Origin: a virus
DNA length: 21,452 nucleotides
Reading direction: 5' to 3' (one strand)
Virus record (IMG/VR): IMGVR_UViG_3300042371_000145
Location: 1-21,452 of that record
The position numbers and the translations under genes are program-made. The notes beneath the pieces were generated by a model. The model made no database searches. It was not told the DNA's origin and was given only the letters and a program-made list of their open reading frames with translations. Shown here piece after piece: positions 6,961-12,380 of the stretch; the stretch's first letter is position 1, and each line of letters begins with the position of its first letter.

Positions 6961-7203
6961 TCACCACTTTTCATCGGGTTGTTTGTACCAATCAGCCACA
7001 GGTTTACTCAGCGGCTGGCGGTCTGCCCATTGCTTGTAGCTCATCGTGCTTTCGTTCTTTGGCTTTGATCCCCACTGGTGATGGCTGCACTTAGGTGGCG
7101 ATCCTTCTAGGCGAACGCTCCACAGGTTGCCGCATCCGTTGACGCTGCACAGCAGGCTTGGGCCGTCATCACGGTTCTTTGATTCTGGTGGTGCAAAACT
7201 CAT
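6961..7203 (-). CDS. Small putative zinc-binding protein
   Basis: An 80-residue protein (MSFAPPESKNRDDGPSLLC) with a Cys/His cluster: CSVNGC followed about 20 residues later by CSHH, a plausible zinc ribbon or finger. The C-terminus is polar with several Trp and Lys residues. The ATG overlaps the replication-gene stop (ATGA), so the two are probably translated together; an upstream in-frame start would extend into that gene and is rejected. Similar small Cys-rich proteins often follow replication genes in phages of Gram-negative hosts. A 53-base gap separates it from the next gene, and nothing notable is seen there. Confidence 0.72.
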   Translation of the reverse strand: MSFAPPESKNRDDGPSLLCSVNGCGNLWSVRLEGSPPKCSHHQWGSKPKNESTMSYKQWADRQPLSKPVADWYKQPDEKW

Positions 7204-7967
7204 TTTGTGTACTTCCCATCTATGATTTTTTGAAAGTTGGTGGCATTCATTACCCATTCCAGATCAGGCCGCCACGTTCTGCCTGCTGTCTCAAAACCGT
7301 TTGACAAGCTGGTGTCTCGGGCAATGTAGTTAAAAAAGCTGTCCCACCACTTGATGCCTGCTGCCTCTGTTTGGTAACCGTCTGGGCTATATGCACTTGG
7401 CTTGCTGGCCTGGTTCCATCGCTGCTTGGTGTTTGCTCGGCGTGATCCTTCCCAGCTTCTCGGCTGCGCCAGGTGCGGTAAGTGCTTTGCCCAAAGTTTC
7501 AAAATCTCCTCTTGCGGACAGGCCATCAGCTTTGCTGTGGACAAAGTAGCTTTAGCTACTGGTATTAATAATGGTTCTTGGTTATTGGTTATTGGTTCTT
7601 GGTTAGCATCGAAAACAGGTTCGTTCGCATTGCGTTCGGTATGCGTTCGCATTGCATTCGCATTGCTCCAGCGTGCGTTCGCACTGTTTGCCGCCTTGCC
7701 TTTCTTTTCGTGATAGTCGGCAATCTCTTTGTCGCACCGGTTGTGACGCCATCCATCAGCTTGCAAAACAAAGAAATGACGCAGGATCAGATTGACTGTT
7801 TTTTCATCCGAACGCATAGCAAACGCAATGCTTTCGCATTCGTCTTTCAGCGGCTTTTCGTCTAAGTAGTAGCGCCAGAGCATCCGCAGGTAAACGCCCA
7901 TCTGGTCGTTACTTAGGTGTCCGGTGTCTTTGAGAAAGTCACCAATGTGGTGACGGTAGTAGTGCAT
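7200..7967 (-). CDS. DUF1376-type phage replication protein
   Basis: A 255-residue protein. The N-terminal 90 residues (MHYYRHHIGDFLKDTGHL, MGVYLRMLWRYYLDEKPL, HFFVLQADGWRHNRCDKEI) match the DUF1376 domain found in phage replication and initiation proteins, probably a winged-helix DNA-binding domain. A low-complexity linker follows (about 94-135, NAN, NQEPITNNQEP). The C-terminal region (about 150-255) resembles the partner-binding part of O-like proteins. The ATG at 7967 has TAAGG seven bases upstream; the longer frame to 8063 lacks such a site. It is likely the initiator or helicase loader. The linker is encoded by tandem repeats with periods that are not multiples of three, suggesting an origin inside the gene. 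It lies downstream of the Cro-like gene across a 102-base gap. Confidence 0.8.
   Translation of the reverse strand: MHYYRHHIGDFLKDTGHLSNDQMGVYLRMLWRYYLDEKPLKDECESIAFAMRSDEKTVNLILRHFFVLQADGWRHNRCDKEIADYHEKKGKAANSANARWSNANAMRTHTERNANEPVFDANQEPITNNQEPLLIPVAKATLSTAKLMACPQEEILKLWAKHLPHLAQPRSWEGSRRANTKQRWNQASKPSAYSPDGYQTEAAGIKWWDSFFNYIARDTSLSNGFETAGRTWRPDLEWVMNATNFQKIIDGKYTK
7573..7604. repeat. AT-rich heptamer tandem array in the replication gene
   Basis: Four and a half direct copies of a 7-bp unit: GGTTCTT, GGTTATT, GGTTATT, GGTTCTT, GGTT. The period is not a multiple of three, so the repeat is a DNA-level signal and not a protein repeat. It adjoins ATTAATAATG (7564-7573). It lies 19 bases from the 11-bp array, on its downstream side in the direction of the gene, and could be a duplex-unwinding element. 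Confidence 0.8.
7624..7687. repeat. 11-bp tandem repeats (iteron-like) in the replication gene
   Basis: TTCGCATTGC begins at 7624, 7646 and 7657. A variant TTCGGTATGC is at 7635 and a degenerate TTCGCACTGT at 7678. Spacings are 11, 11, 11 and 21 bases, so copies face the same side of the helix. Eleven is not a multiple of three. A further partial match TTCGCATTCG is at 7833. This fits initiator-binding iterons. Confidence 0.75.
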
Positions 7968-8069
7968 TTTTGACCTTACTTCGTTGGTCTGCTTCACTGA
8001 GAAAGAACATCGGCAGGAGGGTGAAGAATCCTCTTTTCGTCCGCTAAGACTAGCCGTGCCCAAATTTTA

Positions 8070-8228
8070 CTATGCAAACCACCCTGGTCGCAAGACTTTC
8101 AGCTGCCAGATGCGCTTCTCTGGGATGACCTTCCAGTGACTGATCGCGGCCTTTGTCACACCCAGCAGCTTTGCCAGCGCACTCTTGCTGCCAGCTTTAG
8201 CAATGATGGTATCTAGGTCAGGTTGCAT
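8070..8228 (-). CDS. Cro-like helix-turn-helix regulator
   Basis: A 52-residue protein (MQPDLDTIIAKAGSKSALAK) whose centre, ALAKLLGVTKAAISHWK (residues 17-33), is a clear helix-turn-helix of the Cro/YdaS kind, followed by PEKRIWQLKVLRPGWF. Very short Cro-type repressors of this form sit at early control regions of lambdoid phages. The ATG at 8228 has no Shine-Dalgarno, but a TACAAT on the same strand ends six bases before it, so the message may be leaderless. A GTG nine codons upstream also lacks a binding site. It faces away from the rightward early operon and precedes the replication gene. No CI-like partner is in the window. It probably represses the flanking promoters. Confidence 0.8.
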   Translation of the reverse strand: MQPDLDTIIAKAGSKSALAKLLGVTKAAISHWKVIPEKRIWQLKVLRPGWFA

Positions 8229-8234
8229 GGCAGG

Positions 8235-8258
8235 ATTGTATAGCAGGCTTAACACCTG
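8235..8258 (-). promoter_or_regulatory. Possible leaderless promoter and overlapping operator of the Cro-like gene
   Basis: On the minus strand TACAAT (8240-8235) would start transcription at about 8228, the A of the ATG. A 15-bp imperfect dyad CAGGCTTAACACCTG (8244-8258) overlaps the promoter spacer. The -35 is poor, as in promoters that need an activator or are autoregulated. Confidence 0.35.
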
Positions 8259-8271
8259 AACATAGGGAAAG

Positions 8272-8331
8272 TACCTAGACGAAAAGATAAAAATAGTTGA
8301 AAAAAAGTCTTGACGATGGTTTAGCTAGGTA
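8272..8331. promoter_or_regulatory. Operator-like inverted heptamers in the divergent control region
   Basis: TACCTAG (8272-8278) and its exact complement-inverse CTAGGTA (8325-8331) are placed 53 bases apart, the second lying within the spacer of the rightward promoter. Between them is a very A-rich stretch (8280-8308). They could be half-sites for the Cro-like protein. Confidence 0.35.
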
Positions 8332-8337
8332 TACAAT
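8310..8337 (+). promoter_or_regulatory. Rightward early promoter (sigma70 type)
   Basis: TTGACG (8310-8315), a 16-base spacer, and TACAAT (8332-8337): five of six matches at each box, with an A-tract upstream. It would start transcription near 8344 and read the operon from 8385. This is the best promoter in the window, in the only sizeable intergenic region (8229-8384). Confidence 0.65.
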
Positions 8338-8384
8338 AGCGTCAATCCCCAGCAAATTGCAAAGGGTCTTTTTAGGAAAACATC

Positions 8385-8615
8385 ATGGATTACGCAGCAA
8401 ACCTTGCACTCTTTCTCCTCAAAAATACTGGCAGCATCTTTGGTCGCTTTGTTAGCAGGATGACTGCCGCAGAGCAGCGCACACTGTTTGGCCGTGTTGT
8501 GGGCAAGGGCCGAATCGTGATTGACGGCGAGAAAGAAGAAGTCAGCAACTTGGTGACCGTCTGTTTTGGCCAAGACTACGACTACCGCAACGTGACCAAG
8601 TGGAACACTCTGTAA
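8385..8615 (+). CDS. First gene of the early operon, unknown function
   Basis: A 76-residue protein, MDYAANLALFLLKNTGSIFG and onwards, with a hydrophobic or amphipathic N-terminal helix, a basic centre and a C-terminus with FGQDYDYRNV. AGGA lies seven bases upstream of the ATG, in the sequence AACATCATG that recurs at two other starts. It is the first gene after the rightward promoter, so it should be made immediately after infection. No family recognised. Confidence 0.72.
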   Translation: MDYAANLALFLLKNTGSIFGRFVSRMTAAEQRTLFGRVVGKGRIVIDGEKEEVSNLVTVCFGQDYDYRNVTKWNTL

Positions 8616-8623
8616 AACAAAAC

Positions 8624-8637
8624 GGGGCTTCGGCCCC
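8624..8637 (+). other. UUCG-tetraloop hairpin between early genes
   Basis: GGGGC-TTCG-GCCCC is a perfect five-bp stem closed by the very stable C(UUCG)G loop. No U-run follows (TGAAAGAACA), and the next gene starts 12 bases later, so it is not a standard terminator. It may stabilise or process the transcript, or attenuate it. Confidence 0.6.
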
Positions 8638-8649
8638 TGAAAGAACATC

Positions 8650-8919
8650 ATGAATCACGCAATCAATTGGGGTCTTGCTGCTTTGACAGCATTGATCTTG
8701 TCTACCGCATACCTGCTGGACGGCCCTAGCGATCACCAGGCTGCAATCGATGCCGCGGCTGATGCCAAGGCTACTCAGCGCGAACAAGCGCAACAGGCGA
8801 GGTTTGAACGTGCTGCACAGGCAATGTGTGGCGATAACGCAGGATGGACGCAGCTGGAAAACGGCAGTGTCCAATGTTTGACTAAACGGGGTCACAAGAC
8901 CCAGAAAGTGCAATTGTGA
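8650..8919 (+). CDS. Small membrane-anchored or exported protein with Cys pair
   Basis: An 89-residue protein with an N-terminal hydrophobic segment (about 5-23, INWGLAALTALILSTAYLL) acting as signal anchor, an Ala/Gln/Arg-rich helical region (30-58), then a compact C-terminal part with two Cys residues (AMCGDNAGW and VQCLTKRG) that could form a disulfide in the periplasm. I recall similar short proteins in phages of Betaproteobacteria. Its stop overlaps the next GTG (GTGA). Role unknown; an early envelope protein such as an exclusion factor is possible. Confidence 0.78.
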   Translation: MNHAINWGLAALTALILSTAYLLDGPSDHQAAIDAAADAKATQREQAQQARFERAAQAMCGDNAGWTQLENGSVQCLTKRGHKTQKVQL

Positions 8920-9110
8920 AGATCGAAGATATCTTGTCCAGCATCACGGACATTGCGAACCGTGCTTACGAAGGCGCTGACCCGGCTGACCGGCTGGCGT
9001 TTGAAGTGGGGATGCTGCATAGCAAGCTGCGGGAAATGTCGTACCTGCTGGCAAACGCTACGGAACACGTTAAAGAGTTGGAAATCGAACTTGCATACGA
9101 AAGGAAATGA
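8916..9110 (+). CDS. Small coiled-coil protein, unknown function
   Basis: A 64-residue acidic, helical protein beginning with GTG in a GTGA overlap: MKIEDILSSITDIANRAYEG and onwards. Heptad-like spacing of Leu, Met and Ile in the last 30 residues (HSKLREMSYLLAN, VKELEIELA) suggests a coiled coil. No domain recognised. Tight packing with both neighbours supports it as a gene. Confidence 0.72.
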   Translation: MKIEDILSSITDIANRAYEGADPADRLAFEVGMLHSKLREMSYLLANATEHVKELEIELAYERK

Positions 9111-9111
9111 A

Positions 9112-9300
9112 ATGACAACCATGACCATGATCCATGAAGTCAAATCTATGGAAATGACTGAAACCAATCAACTGACCAGCGCGGCCGGTTTGTTTTGGCG
9201 GCGTACTTTGAACGTGACTGACAAGCACGGCAATCAGACGCAAATCACGTTCTTTGCTGACAGCAAGGAATCTCTTGAAATCAAGGAAACAACATCATGA
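9112..9300 (+). CDS. Small hypothetical protein upstream of the recombinase
   Basis: A 62-residue protein (MTTMTMIHEVKSMEMTETNQ, then a beta-like stretch LFWRRTLNVTDKHGNQTQITFF). AAGGA lies just before its ATG; a longer frame from 8953 overlaps the coiled-coil gene and is rejected. The stop overlaps the ATG of the ERF gene (ATGA), so translation is coupled to the recombinase. Function unknown. Confidence 0.7.
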   Translation: MTTMTMIHEVKSMEMTETNQLTSAAGLFWRRTLNVTDKHGNQTQITFFADSKESLEIKETTS

Positions 9301-9845
9301 AACAGATTGCATCTGCTTTGGTGAAAGCACAGAAGGCCTTTGGGCCAGCCCTGAAGACCGCTACGAACCCGCATTTCAAGTCACGCTATGCTGACCTTGC
9401 CGCTTGCGTCGAGGCCGTGATTGAGGGCTTAAACAGCGCAGGAATCGCCCTTGTGCAGCGCACCAGCCTGGACGATGCCGGCGTGACCGTAGAAACCGTG
9501 TTTGTGCATGAGTCTGGCGAAATGCTGGAGTGCGGCAAGCTGCACGTACCAGCTGCCAAACACGATCCGCAAGGCTATGGCTCTGCTCTGACGTATGCCA
9601 GGCGCTATTCATTGATGGCGGCTTGCGGAATCGCACCTGAAGATGATGATGGCAACGCAGGCAGCAAGCCAGCCCCCAAGGTTACAGACGCCACGATCAA
9701 TGCGCTGCTGGCAGACATTTCTGGCTGCACAACGCACCAGGCGCTCAAGGACGCATTTTTTCTGGCCATCAAAACAGTGGGTGACGATGCTGCCGCCCGT
9801 GATCGAATCACTTACGCAAAAGACGTACAGAAAGCAAAACTATGA
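9297..9845 (+). CDS. erf: ERF-family single-strand annealing protein
   Basis: A 182-residue protein matching the ERF family named after the P22 essential recombination function. Diagnostic blocks are NPHFKSRYADLAACVEAV (residues 24-41), the Gly-Tyr-Gly block DPQGYGSALTYARRYSLMAA (90-109) and the following GIAPEDDDGN. ERF proteins form rings on ssDNA and anneal complementary strands, allowing circularisation or recombination of phage DNA. The family is usually about 180-210 residues, so this is full length. Both ends overlap neighbours by ATGA. With the nuclease immediately downstream it forms a Red-like pair. Confidence 0.92.
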   Translation: MKQIASALVKAQKAFGPALKTATNPHFKSRYADLAACVEAVIEGLNSAGIALVQRTSLDDAGVTVETVFVHESGEMLECGKLHVPAAKHDPQGYGSALTYARRYSLMAACGIAPEDDDGNAGSKPAPKVTDATINALLADISGCTTHQALKDAFFLAIKTVGDDAAARDRITYAKDVQKAKL

Positions 9846-10471
9846 GCATATTGTTTAGAGCCAGTGCATTGAGCGCAATCATGACCGACGGCAAAGGCAA
9901 AGATGAACTGTCTGTCGGTGCTAAGACCTACGTCACTAAGCTGGCAAAGGAGTTTGTCTACGGCTACGACGAGCGGGTGACTAGTAAGTACATGGACAAG
10001 GGCATCCAGGTGGAGGACGAATCCATTGATCTGTACAACGCTGTTCATCTGACTAGCCACATCAAAAACACCGAGCGCCGAAACAATGAGTGGATTACTG
10101 GCGAGGCTGACATTGTTGCTGATGACAGAATCATTGACATTAAATCAAGCTGGTGTCTGACCACCTTCCCGGTCCTGGGTGAGCAGGGTGAAGACAAAAG
10201 CTACGAATGGCAGCTGCGCGCTTATATGATGCTGTGGGACAAGCCACGGGCAGACATTGCTTATTGCCTGGTCTCTACGCCTGCGGATCTGATCGGCTGG
10301 GAGAATAAATCACTGCACCAAGTTGACCACATCAACCGTGAACTTCGCGTAACCATCGTTCCATATGAAAGGGATTCAACACTAGAAGACAAGATCAAAG
10401 TCAAAGTCGAAGCGGCCAGGGTCTATTACGACCAGGTTATCCAAGAAATCAGCAAACAACACACCTACTGA
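9842..10471 (+). CDS. PD-(D/E)XK (YqaJ/RecB-like) exonuclease
   Basis: A 209-residue nuclease-fold protein. Visible motifs are a conserved acidic helix (GIQVEDESIDLY, about 54-65), GEAD with Asp90, the D-x-K of IIDIKSSW (Asp99, Lys101), and the later YEWQLRAYMM (121-130) with its conserved Gln. This is the arrangement of phage lambda-Exo/YqaJ-like and Cas4-like nucleases. ATG overlaps the ERF stop (ATGA). It would resect dsDNA ends to give ssDNA for the ERF protein. The exact subfamily cannot be told by eye; Exo-like function is inferred from pairing with ERF. Confidence 0.85.
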   Translation: MSILFRASALSAIMTDGKGKDELSVGAKTYVTKLAKEFVYGYDERVTSKYMDKGIQVEDESIDLYNAVHLTSHIKNTERRNNEWITGEADIVADDRIIDIKSSWCLTTFPVLGEQGEDKSYEWQLRAYMMLWDKPRADIAYCLVSTPADLIGWENKSLHQVDHINRELRVTIVPYERDSTLEDKIKVKVEAARVYYDQVIQEISKQHTY

Positions 10472-10479
10472 AAGAAATC

Positions 10480-10719
10480 ATGGCAATCATCAAAGAAATC
10501 AGCTGCATCGTCGGCACATACACCAACGGCCAGGGCGAAAAGAAGAATCGTTATCAGCGTATTGGCAGCATCATCCAGGGACAGCGCGGCGATATGCTCA
10601 AGCTGGACGTTATCCCCTTGAAAGAGGGCGGCTGGGATGGCTGGGCATATCTCAATGACCCCAAGCCGAAAGAGTATCAAGGCCTGCCAAAAGATGAAGA
10701 CAGCGACGTGCCATTTTGA
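10480..10719 (+). CDS. Putative compact single-stranded DNA-binding protein
   Basis: A 79-residue protein. The body is short, beta-rich and basic (KEISCIVGTYTNGQGEKKNRY, KLDVIPLKEGGWDGWAYL), with aromatic residues suited to an OB-like fold. The last residues, KDEDSDVPF, imitate the SSB C-terminal tip (acidic run ending in D-[IV]-P-F) which recruits recombination and repair enzymes. It follows the annealing protein and exonuclease after eight bases. Typical bacterial SSB is 150-180 residues, so this would be a minimal version without the disordered linker. The DNA-binding fold itself is inferred. Confidence 0.6.
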   Translation: MAIIKEISCIVGTYTNGQGEKKNRYQRIGSIIQGQRGDMLKLDVIPLKEGGWDGWAYLNDPKPKEYQGLPKDEDSDVPF

Positions 10720-10731
10720 GGAGAAGACAGC

Positions 10732-10995
10732 ATGAGCATCCTAGAAGAAATCAAAGTCAACCGCACACCGACTCACATGGTGCGTACCCCAAGCCTAACC
10801 TTGAGCCGGGAAGCGCGGCAAAGCATGGGTAAGTACACCGAGCGCAAGAAGCTGGCTGGCGAGGTCAAGGCACCGGAGAACGACCTGTGGCAGCGCGGCC
10901 ACTACAAAACGGGTGACGGTGACTACACCGCACAGGTGCCACGCGAGGGTAGCTTGAGGGCGTTTAGCTTGCCGTCACGGGGGAATCGGACATGA
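10732..10995 (+). CDS. Small basic protein, unknown function
   Basis: An 87-residue protein opening MSILEEIKVNRTPTHMVR, then Ser/Arg/Lys-rich, no predicted membrane segment. A strong GAGGAG lies ahead of its ATG. The stop overlaps the next ATG (ATGA). The basic, polar content suggests a nucleic-acid or protein-binding accessory. No family recognised. Confidence 0.7.
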   Translation: MSILEEIKVNRTPTHMVRTPSLTLSREARQSMGKYTERKKLAGEVKAPENDLWQRGHYKTGDGDYTAQVPREGSLRAFSLPSRGNRT

Positions 10996-11049
10996 ACGAA
11001 TGGGACATGGATCACACAGGGCGCACATCGTTTGGGGAATCGGACATGA
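10980..11049 (+). repeat. 16-bp direct repeat duplicating a start site
   Basis: GGGGAATCGGACATGA occurs at 10980-10995 and again at 11034-11049, 54 bp apart. Both copies include an in-frame ATG of the same gene (10992 and 11046). Confidence 0.85.
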
Positions 11050-11276
11050 CACAACCAGAAGCCTTGCGGCTGGCTGAAAAACTTGAACAAGGGTACGTAG
11101 CGCATACGACTGTACTGTACCCAGCCGCCGCCGAACTGCGCCGACTCCATGCAGTGAATCAGGAACTGCTGGCGGCGTTGAATGAGGTTTACATCACTTG
11201 CGATTGGCATGGCGACGATGGCCGAGAAGCCATGAGCAAAGCCCGTGCCGCCATAGCTAAAGGAGAAACCAAATGA
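10992..11276 (+). CDS. Small helical accessory protein with two in-frame starts
   Basis: A 94-residue frame. The portion from MTQPEALRLAEKLEQ (ATG 11046, 76 residues) resembles widespread phage accessory proteins with AAELRRLHAVNQELLAAL. The first 18 codons (MNEWDMDHTGRTSFGESD) are a less natural extension produced by a duplicated start region. The ATG at 10992 overlaps the preceding stop; both ATGs share the same upstream sequence. The second start may be the ancestral one. The stop overlaps the next ATG (ATGA). Function unknown. Confidence 0.75.
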   Translation: MNEWDMDHTGRTSFGESDMTQPEALRLAEKLEQGYVAHTTVLYPAAAELRRLHAVNQELLAALNEVYITCDWHGDDGREAMSKARAAIAKGETK

Positions 11277-11404
11277 CTGACCACAACCAAGACGACGAGA
11301 TCGAATCGTTGTACAAACCAGACTGGGTAGCACTCAGTCTTGCGGTGGCGATCACCGCGATCTCTTTGACTGCATTTGCTTTCCTTGTGGGGTACTTGAC
11401 ATGA
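11273..11404 (+). CDS. 43-residue single-pass membrane protein
   Basis: A short gene of 44 codons, with ATGA overlaps at both ends (preceding stop at 11276 and following ATG at 11401). The product starts MTDHNQDDEIESLYKPDW, acidic, and then has one strong membrane helix (VALSLAVAITAISLTAFAFL) and ends LVGYLT, so N-in or N-out single pass. The twin overlaps make it very likely translated. Role unknown. Confidence 0.7.
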   Translation: MTDHNQDDEIESLYKPDWVALSLAVAITAISLTAFAFLVGYLT

Positions 11405-11817
11405 CTAAAGACGACATTATCAAGCTGGCGCGGGAGGCTGGGTTTGCCGATGGCGTGGCAGAAATTGTCGGGCTTGAAGGCTTTGCTAACTACTTTGCAG
11501 ATAACAAAAAATCCCTTGAAGCCGCACTGGAGCAGCAGCAAGCCGAGCCGGTGGCGTGGCAATACAAGACAGTTGAGGCTGGGGTTTTTGTGTCAGACCA
11601 ACACCCGCCAGATGTAGAAGTTTGGAATGATATTGAATGGAGCAAACCCCTCTACACCACCCCACCCGCAGCACAGCGCCCGTGGCGGGGTCTGACGGAT
11701 GAGGAGATTGGAAAGGCTTGGTCGGTTGCTGACGGCGAACACAACGCCAGCGCATCCGTGAAGCGCAGGATTACTGGGGCCATCGAAGCCAAACTGAAGG
11801 AGCGCAACAATGGATGA
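11401..11817 (+). CDS. Accessory phage protein with C-terminal LTDEE...LKERN module
   Basis: A 138-residue protein. N-terminal helix (MTKDDIIKLAREAGFADGVA) and an EAALEQQQAEPVAWQYK segment, a proline-rich middle, then a C-terminal module (PWRGLTDEEIGKAW ... EAKLKERN). The same type of module recurs at the C-terminus of the next gene. Such modular accessory proteins are frequent in phages of Pseudomonas and Burkholderiales; I know of no assigned function. The ATG overlaps the upstream stop, and the stop overlaps the next gene by eight bases. Confidence 0.75.
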   Translation: MTKDDIIKLAREAGFADGVAEIVGLEGFANYFADNKKSLEAALEQQQAEPVAWQYKTVEAGVFVSDQHPPDVEVWNDIEWSKPLYTTPPAAQRPWRGLTDEEIGKAWSVADGEHNASASVKRRITGAIEAKLKERNNG

Positions 11818-12044
11818 AGACAAAGCCTATTGGAGCGAAGATCAATGGCGCAAAAATAACTGGAGGTGTGGTCATGGTTGGTTGCGCGGTGAGCAGTGCG
11901 AAATCTGCAATGCACCCAAGCGTGAGTGGCAGGGACTGACGGATGAAGATGTAAACAGAAAGTCTGCCATGATTGCCTCAAAAATGAAGCTGGCATTTCA
12001 CTCTGGGATGTACGTGGCTCAACAGATATTGAAGGAGCGCAACA
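11795..12044 (+). repeat. Repeated gene-end module with SD
   Basis: TGAAGGAGCGCAACA is present at 11795-11809 and 12030-12044, each ending its gene with LKERN and supplying the AAGGAG binding site for the next ATG. The start of the module is also shared: CTGACGGATGA at 11692-11702 and 11936-11946. Confidence 0.75.
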
Positions 12045-12049
12045 CATGA
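11810..12049 (+). CDS. Small Cys-rich protein with the shared C-terminal module
   Basis: A 79-residue protein. Acidic/Trp N-terminus (MDEDKAYWSEDQWRKNNW), a Cys/His cluster CGHGWLRGEQCEIC (residues 20-33) suggesting a small zinc knuckle, then a copy of the WQGLTDED ... LKERN module. A well-spaced GGAG from the preceding gene's last codons precedes the ATG. Stop overlaps the next ATG by four bases. The domain join suggests shuffling of the module between accessory genes. Confidence 0.72.
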   Translation: MDEDKAYWSEDQWRKNNWRCGHGWLRGEQCEICNAPKREWQGLTDEDVNRKSAMIASKMKLAFHSGMYVAQQILKERNT

Positions 12050-12141
12050 CAATCTGGCCCTTTCCCCTTGAGCTACCCAAGCCCCAACCAGCCAAGCCGG
12101 TACCATTCAACCCCAGCAACTTTGAGGACGCACCGTGGTAA
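12046..12141 (+). CDS. 31-residue proline-rich micro-protein
   Basis: A 32-codon frame, ATGA overlap at the start, seven-base overlap with the next GTG at the end. Product MTIWPFPLELPKPQPAKPVP then FNPSNFEDAPW, one-quarter proline. The tight fit between two overlapping genes is the only support; it might be only a coupling peptide that keeps ribosomes on the message. Confidence 0.5.
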   Translation: MTIWPFPLELPKPQPAKPVPFNPSNFEDAPW

Positions 12142-12380
12142 ACGAAGACGATGAGTTTGAGCGTATCGAAATGGAGTCTAAGTTTCGCTTGGATAGCACC
12201 AAGGCCGCAGTGGTGTCGAACGACTATTACTGGATACCTATCGACGCATCGACGCCGACCGGTGTGAAAATCCTGTTGCTTGGGCGCGGTGGCGTGGCAT
12301 CGCTGGGTCAGTATTTCCACCGGCCTAATGAAACCCAGTTCTGGGATTTTTGGGCGCCCCTACCAAAGAAGAAACCATGA
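12135..12380 (+). CDS. DUF551-like small protein
   Basis: An 81-residue protein starting with GTG. The C-terminal two-thirds (YYWIPIDASTPTGVKILLLG, SLGQYFH, FWDFWAPLPKKKP) follows the DUF551 pattern: W-I-P, G-x-x-x-L-L, then a final W-x-P-L-P. DUF551 proteins are common accessory phage proteins with no known activity. The N-terminus is acidic. Stop and next ATG overlap (ATGA). The family call is by eye. Confidence 0.65.
   Translation: MVNEDDEFERIEMESKFRLDSTKAAVVSNDYYWIPIDASTPTGVKILLLGRGGVASLGQYFHRPNETQFWDFWAPLPKKKP

Larger units (their letters stand above)
7573..7687. other. Candidate replication origin inside the initiator gene
   Basis: The iteron-like 11-bp array followed, in the direction of the gene, by the AT-rich heptamer array reproduces the layout of lambda ori, where O-binding iterons and an adjacent AT-rich element lie in the middle of gene O between its DNA-binding and partner-binding parts. 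Here the arrays also fall between the DUF1376 N-terminal domain and the C-terminal domain. Origin function is inferred from this arrangement. Confidence 0.55.

Noticed and set aside
7573-7687. CRISPR-like array
   Set aside because: Units are 7 and 11 bp in direct tandem without spacers, inside a coding gene; this is an iteron-type arrangement.
7968-8063. N-terminal extension of the replication protein to 8063
   Set aside because: The DUF1376 domain begins at the ATG at 7967, which has its own AAGG; the extension is Ser/Cys-rich and has no such site.
8624-8637. Rho-independent terminator
   Set aside because: The hairpin is strong, but no U-run follows and the next gene starts 12 bases later.
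8953-9111. Longer plus-strand frame running into the gene at 9112
   Set aside because: Overlaps the coiled-coil gene (8916-9110), which has the GTGA link; the ATG at 9112 has AAGGA directly ahead.
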